Positions 1-7,400 of a DNA stretch of 64,000 nt are shown here, in pieces; the stretch's first letter is position 1, and every line of letters begins with the position of its first letter. The stretch comes from Ostrinia nubilalis (Eukaryota > Arthropoda > Insecta > Lepidoptera > Crambidae), in assembly GCF_963855985.1 (NCBI RefSeq), contig NC_087091.1, positions 18,544,154-18,608,153 of the forward strand. The letters run 5' to 3'. The notes under the pieces are model-generated. The model was not told the origin of the DNA. It was given only the letters and a program-made list of their open reading frames with translations, and did not search any database. Both the position numbers and the translations under genes were made by a program.

Positions 1-55
1 TACGCGGGCGTGGAGTGGCTCTTGTCCAGGCGGCCGCGCGAAGCGCCGCCGGCCG
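1..55 (-). CDS. cnk: cnk coding exon 11 (partial, cut by the window edge)
   Basis: Entered in phase 1 after the acceptor GTTCCGCAG. It reads PAGGASRGRLDKSHSTPAY and runs off the left edge of the window mid-codon. The PH domain expected in this family is not reached. The intron just upstream is occupied from position 79 by a MITE. Confidence 0.78.
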
Positions 56-1390
56 CTGCGGAACCGGAACGAAATTAAAGGCCTATTCAAACCCGAGCGA
101 TATTCGCTGCCGCTGTGGGTAGAGGTACATACCGCGCGGGTTTCGCTCAGATATTTAGTATCAAGTATCGCGGCTAGAGCGACCTGAGCGATATTCGCTG
201 CCGCTGTGGGTAGAGGGTACATACCGCGCGGGTTTCGCTCAGGTATTTAGTATGATGTACCGCGGCTAGAGCGTTTTCTCTGCCGCAGACGGTAGCGAAT
301 ACCGCTTAGGTCTGAACAGTATTATTACCGCATACCCACTGGGTTTTCTCTGCCGCAAACGGTAGCGAATACCGCTTAGGTCTGAATAGGCCTTAAAACT
401 TTGAAAACGAGACCGTTCCCGGTTCTCGACGTCGGAGCGGCGGGCGACAGAGGAAGATGACGCGGTGACGTTGGAACCGGAGCGATTCGAATGACATTTC
501 TGTCGATATATGAGGTCGTTACACGCCTATAGTCCGGTCGCATAATTACGCGCAAGCGATAAGGATGGGTATCTTGGGGTCATTGGACGAAATTCTACTT
601 GCTCGGGCTCAGCGACCGGGCTTTAGAAGAATCATGATTCTTCCATGCCACACTGATCTAAGTTTTTGGTGCTGACGCAACATATTACTATTAAATGTGG
701 TGACATTATGATCCACCGATCACTCCGGTTCTAACTTCGTCTTACATGAGAAGATTTGTGCACACTGACCTCGAAGACGAACGGGCCTGAGACGCATCAA
801 ACATGCCTAATTCTGTGTTCTAAGTTTCACGAGTCCACCTTCGGTGTCAGCGTGAAGTGCGTCGGACGGTCAGCGTCGAACGGTTCGTGACGCCCGAAGC
901 GGCCGACGAGTCGACGACTCAACGTCATTCCCGTCGGAACGGCCGCGTTGCGAACTTTTTGCCTACTTCGGGTGTCACGAACCGTTCGACGCTGACTATA
1001 CGTGAAACAATAATACTAAGCTAAAATAAGTTATACAATAAAATAACAATCTGCGCTCGTAATTATGTTGCTGTCGCGCTCGCACACTCACTGCGGGCGC
1101 CCGTCGCACAGTCGCGACAGCAATATAATTACGCGCGAGCGATAAGGATGGGTAGCTTGGGGTCATTGGACAAAATGCTACGAGCTCACGGACCAGGCTT
1201 TATAATGTACTAGCTTTCCGCCCGCGGCTTCGCCCGCGTGGAATTTTGTCTGTCACAGAAAAACTTTATCGCGCGCGTCCCTGTTTCAAAAACCGGGATA
1301 AAAACTATCCTATGTTCTTTCCCGGGACTCAAACTATCTCTATGCCAAATTTCATCAAAATCGGTTGCGAGGTTTAAGCGGGAAAGCGTA

Positions 1391-1431
<41 letters not shown>

Positions 1432-4400
1432 GTTACTTTCGCATTTATAATATTAGTTGGGATTAGTTGGGATCACTCACGATCGCGCGCGGGCACGGGC
1501 GGGGGCGCGGGGTGGGGCGCGGGGGCGGGTGCGGCGGGCGCGGGGAGGGCGGGCGCGCGCAGCAGGGCGGCACGCGGCGAACGCTCCAGCCCCGCGCTGT
1601 ACGACACCGCCTGCAACACCACACGACCTCAATGTCTTGACAACCCTGAATCCCTCGCAACGGATCACGGGCCGCACGAACGAACGCCAGCGATGGCTCC
1701 GAAAACTTGTCGTTCGCACGGATCCGATCCGCTTATTACGATCCGGAAATTGGCGTCTTTTTTTTTTCGCGCGGCCATCGACCAAACTTTGTTTTTTGAT
1801 TACAAAATAGTGTAATAAATCAAACTTACTATGACATGTATATAATACCTCTAAACTCAGTCTGAACTGAGTTACGAGCATTAGAAGTTTGATGTTTTAC
1901 ATACTGTTGCTTTTTACGCGCAAGTTTTGTAAGAAATTGCAACAAAATAGAGACGTCTTTTTTTATTGCGCTGATTCTGCTCCATACTGATGACCGGAGC
2001 CTATAATTGATGTTATCGTTTGTTTACACATACAATGTCACTATTTTGTTGCAATTTCTTACAAAGCTTGCGCGCAGAAAGCAAATCTAGTATGTAAAAT
2101 CATCAAACTTCTAATGCTCGTAACTCAGTTCAGACTGAGTTTAAAGGTATACATGTCATAGTAAGTTTGGTTTATTACACTATTTTGTAATAAAAAAATA
2201 AGGTGTGGTCGATGGCCGCGCGAAAAAAAAAAGACGCCACCTTCCATACAAAATCTGGCATTGCCATTTTACCTTATCTCTTCGATAGAGGGTCGAGTCG
2301 TCGCGATCCGACGGGTCGCCTCGTTCCCACTTGTGCTCCCGCAGTTGACGCCAGAACTGAAACGGACACATTTTTGTGATCGTGCAGGGTGACGGATGAA
2401 ACGACACGACGAATTGTAAATAAAAGACGACGAATCGTCCGTTCACCTGGTCGATCGGAAGGTTCGGTCGTTTGGACAGCGGGCTGCCGCAGCTGATCGT
2501 GTGGCGGCGTTGGACGACGGAGCGCGGCTTCGGCGGGAAAATTCTGACAAACAAAAATATTTCCTTGTAAGAACAGAACTGTCACTAGATACTGATCACT
2601 GATAACCTAGAGAGCGCATCTATCGAGAGATGGAATTCGAATGAAGGAAGCATAATCTTGTCGTTTCCAGTTAATTAAGTTTTCACCTGGACAAACTTGG
2701 CCTTTATCGGTCGGGCCGAGTCGATGCGCGTATATGTATAGCGGAGGGACCGGAGTGGCCTGGTCTGGTACGCAGCAGGATATTGGACTACCTACTGATT
2801 TGAAAAATATAGTTGAAAGTACTAACTCATGAGCTATGATATTAATCGCCAAGGCATATCAGGGGCCAGGCCCCCCTGAAAAACAATAACAATAAAATTT
2901 AAGCATTCGGGTGAAAGAAGGGGTGAACCCTGACACCGAAACTAGTAAAAAAATACTGCGTTTTCAGGGTCAGAACCCCAGATACGCATTACATATTATT
3001 TTGGCTCCTGAGCAGGGAGACGACAAATGAAACAGCTGGATGCTACATTATTATATCTTACATTTATTATTATACAGATTGAATATCGAATTTTATCGAA
3101 TACGCAAACGGTTCGAAGACGAAAGTTGTTCCTGCTAGAGGTACGGGTCTCACCGGGTGTGCGGCAGGTGCAGGTGGTCGGGCGAGGCGGGCGGCGACAG
3201 CGGCTCGCTCTCGTCGGACGACGACGCGGCCGAGTGCGGCGGCGGCGGCGCGCTCTCCGCCGGCGCCGGCCGCACGCTGCGCACCGTCGACATCAAGCTG
3301 CGGACGGAACGAGCGGAGTCAGTCGGGCGACAGCTTAGATTAATAAAGCCTAGATAGATAGTCAGTGCACGAAAGGTGAGGCAGATTTTAGTGAGAAACG
3401 TCACATGAACTGTCAAAGTGAAAAATTGGTAAACACGTCCGACGACTTTTTATTGATTGTGACGGTTTGTGCTGTGAAAGGGTGTCTAAATACATCAGAA
3501 AAACGAAAGAAAGTGACCAGTGTTTAACATTTCATAAGTAAGTACTACGATTCGACGCGTATTTTGCTTGAATTTGGCTTTCAAAAATTAAATACGGGAA
3601 TGATACCAGTAACAAGAAAATTTATTTCCCAATTGTTAGCCGTACAAATACACTTCCTTTTTTATGAAATCGAGACTTTTAAGTCGATTTATCTTATAGT
3701 AATTAGGTAGGTACCTACTTTGAATTCAATAAATAAGTAAATACTTGATGCGTTTTGTTTTTGTTAATTATAAAATAATTAAAAACGTATTAAAAATTTC
3801 CCTACTTTCGAGGAAATCGTCTTCATTGTCCACACTCCCCAAGAAAATTTACAGTTATGACACAAGATTTTTGCCTCACTCTTGACGAAGCGTTTGTATA
3901 AAGACTATCCATCTAGGCTTTATTAATGTAAGGGCGACAGAGGATCCTCGCTCTCCCTCGCACCGGCGGCGGGCGCTCACCTGTCCCGGCGCAGCGGCAG
4001 GTGGTTGAGCCGGTAGCGCGCGCGCAGCAGCGGCGGCGCGGCGAGCGCGGACGGGCGCGCGGCGCGGCGCCGCAGCCGCAGCGCCAGCTCGGCGCCGCTC
4101 GCGCCGCACAGCGCCAGCACCGCCTCGCCGCTCCAGCCGATCACGCACTGCGACCCCACCTTTCGACGCCAAAACGGGAAAATAAGAAAGAAATAATGTT
4201 TACACTTACAATACTTAACATTAATTAATGAGTAGGTAATGATACTGAAAAGGTATCCACTCAGCATGGTGTCGTAGCATCTCAGTAGATAATGCCACGA
4301 CGCTGGTCTTCCGTGGACACCCAGACAGGGAGAGCACTACTAAGCACAACAGCATTATATAATAATAAATAAATAACATTACGTGCGAATGAGGGTTTTC

Positions 4401-7400
4401 GCGAATCAAAGATCCGCTAGATGGCGGGACGTGGATGTGGGGTCCGATTGCTGCGTGATCGGTGGATTTTGACATATCTGTCGATGTCATGTCAAAAATA
4501 ACCAATCATGCAGCATTTCCCGATTCAGCAGGGTTCGATTCCCGCACAGTACAAACATTTGTGTGCATGAACATATTTGTTTGTATTGGACTGAGTGTTT
4601 TCTATGTATATTAAGTATGTATTTACAAAAAAAAAGTGTTTAAGTATGTTTATACCAGTTGTCTAGTACCCATAGTACAAACTTTGCTTAGTTTGGGACT
4701 AGAAGCGCAGTGTAAAATGTCTAAAGATATTATTTATTTATGTATTTTATTTATTTATTTGGACCTCGCGTCTACGTATTGCCATCTGGCGGATTTTTCA
4801 TCCGCGAAAACCCTCATTCGGCTCGTGCGATTGACTTTGAACGAGGCCGACCTGCACGATCTCGTCGCCGTCGTGCACGGCGCCCGAGGCGTGCGCGGGC
4901 GAGCCGAAGCGGATGTCGGCGAGCTGGTGGTGGCCGCAGAAGGACGGCACGACGGTGAAGCCCAGCGGCTTGGCGCCCTGCCGCAGCGTCACCGCGTCCA
5001 GCGACGCCGGCTGCAGGATCATCGGGTCCGACACGTCCTGACGGATACGGTAATGCGGCTGATATAACGTTCCACATTTAAATCAACACAGAAGTCTGTC
5101 AAGAGGGCGCTACTATCGATACTGAGTTTTTGATTTTTGTCACTTGACGTTTCAGAATCGTGGGACTATAGAAGTGATTTACTACGATTAGAACTTTGAA
5201 TTAGGATATTAACGTATTGAGAACTTTGAATTAAAAAAATTACACATGAAATAAAAAAAACACCTGGTAATATATTGTTTTAAACTTTCATGGTCACTAT
5301 CATGCCGAAATATCCGAAACTCAAAATTAAGGTACATGGTAGTAATCCCGTCAATAATAATAAACACATTTAACTACTCTAACCGTTAGAGTAGTTAAAT
5401 ACCAGGCCAGTTTAACGTCAGGCTGCCGCAATGACACACAAGTGTGCGCGAAAACGGTAAACCTCTATGACGTGTACACACTGACCTCTAACAAACATTG
5501 CAACTGGACAGGCCGTCTCATAAAATGCCAGGTAATTTAGTGTGGCCGCTCACCTGCACGATGTAGTCGGCGCTGGCGGCGGCGGCGGCGGCGGCGGCGG
5601 CCACGGCGCGCGCGGGCTGCTCGGCGAAGCGGTCGCGCTGCGCGCTCGTGGCCGCCTCCAGCGCCAGCTGCAGCAGCTGCGCCTTGCGCTCCGCCAGCAC
5701 GCCGCCCAGCAGCGGCCACCTGCAACCGCCCGCCCGAAGTCAGAGCCACGCTTAAAACTATTCATGACCGCTTTTATTTGTGCGTTCTAAACGTCTGCCC
5801 TGTGAGAAATCACTTGTACCGGCTAATGGTCTGTTCGCATCTAGATTTCCGTTTGCGATTAAAGCCTGGTCCGTGAGCACGTAGAATTTTGTCCAATGAC
5901 CCCAAGCTAGCCATACTTATCGCTCGCGTGTAATTATGTTGCTGTCGCGCTCGCAAACTCACTGCGGGCGCCCGTCGCACAGTCGCGACAGCAATATAAT
6001 TACGCGCGAGCGATAAGGATGGGTAGCTTGAGTTCATTGGACAAAATTCTACGTGCTCACGGACCAGGCTTTACCTGTAAACGGCTCAGTTCAGTATTAG
6101 ATATAATTTAATTTTGAATTATTCGTATCGGTCGCTGTTGGCTTTCCAAATAAAATAAAATAAATTTTAAAAAAAACAGATACGAAACAGTGTCATGGAT
6201 TTTTACTACCTATCAATTTCTTAAAATGTAATTTGACCAATTTAAAATCATGTATCTTACCATTATTATATGCCCATGCGGCGGAACACAGCTGATCTAT
6301 CATACAAATTTAATGACCTGACTTATGTACCTGTGATTTCACAATAAACACTATTTGAATTTGAAATTTGAAAATTTGAATTTTGAAAGTTTCTTCTAAG
6401 TTGAGTACCTGTCGAGCCAGCAGACGAGCGGCTTGACGGCGCGCACGGTGGCGGCGACGTCGGCGAGCGCCTGCGTGTCGAGGCGCGCGTCGGGCGCGCG
6501 GCGCAGCGCCCGCGCCAGCGCCGTGGCCGCGCCCGACACGCGCGCCGCCAGCTGCTGCACGCACTCGCGCCGCGACTCGTATTGCTGGAACGGAACCATT
6601 GACGTCAGCAAAGCCACTCTTTCTGATATTCCTGTGAAGTTTGTGAAGTATTTCTTGAGAGCTTTTTTCACTAGAAAGCCCACACCGTGCAGACCTTTAG
6701 TTTCTCCGATATAGCAAAGAATGTGATTCTCGTATTCGTCTATACTGCAGCCCATTCTTCTTACTTCAGCTAAACCAAGTATGTCGAAATTGACGTTTTC
6801 CAAGGCATTGATAAGTTCTAGGTATCTTTCTGTTGAGGACAGAGATCTAACATTGTAGGTACAAACTGTAAGACGATTGTTCGGTGTCGTTGACCATTGA
6901 CGACCCGAGCTCGACAAGCGCGGGCGCGGAGCGACGAGCGCGGCCTTCGAGCTCGGTGAGCGTTCGATGTGTGGTGGTTTGGACGCTGCATTTTGTCGCC
7001 GTTGACGCATTTTTGGAACGCACCGTTCACGCCAGGGATGTTATGGATATCCGTAACCGTAACCGAAACTTTCGGATATCCGAAATAAAAAAAAATCCGT
7101 AACCGTAACTGAAACCGGTATAATATTATTCCTATATCCATAACCGAAACTACATATCCATAACATCCCTATCACGTGATGTTATAGCAATCGATGTAAA
7201 GCAGCAAAATGAACAAATTCAGCGGCGCAGGACCTCTTTAACCTCTGCTAGGAATAGGATAAGGGCGAAACTTCACAAAATAAAAAGCAATGAGCCAAAA
7301 GTTTTTTCAAAAACATTGAATTTGTGTTGCTTATGATATCTAATGATTAGCCGAATGGCTAGTTGTTTTATTTTATTTATTTATTAATATTAAACCCTAT

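Noticed and set aside
1457..1810. Open frame on the plus strand rich in Arg/Ala/Gly
   Set aside because: It is the antisense shadow of cnk exon 10 and its GC-rich surroundings; its composition follows from the exon on the other strand.
4001..4228. Plus-strand open frame across 4001-4228
   Set aside because: Antisense shadow of cnk exon 6; splice sites and PDZ motifs support the minus strand only.
4532..4550. tRNA-like B box GGTTCGATTCC
   Set aside because: No cloverleaf or A box at the right distance; it is part of a SINE and not a tRNA gene.
5542..5790. Plus-strand Gly/Arg-rich open frame
   Set aside because: Reads the complement of the polyalanine exon 4; no independent support.
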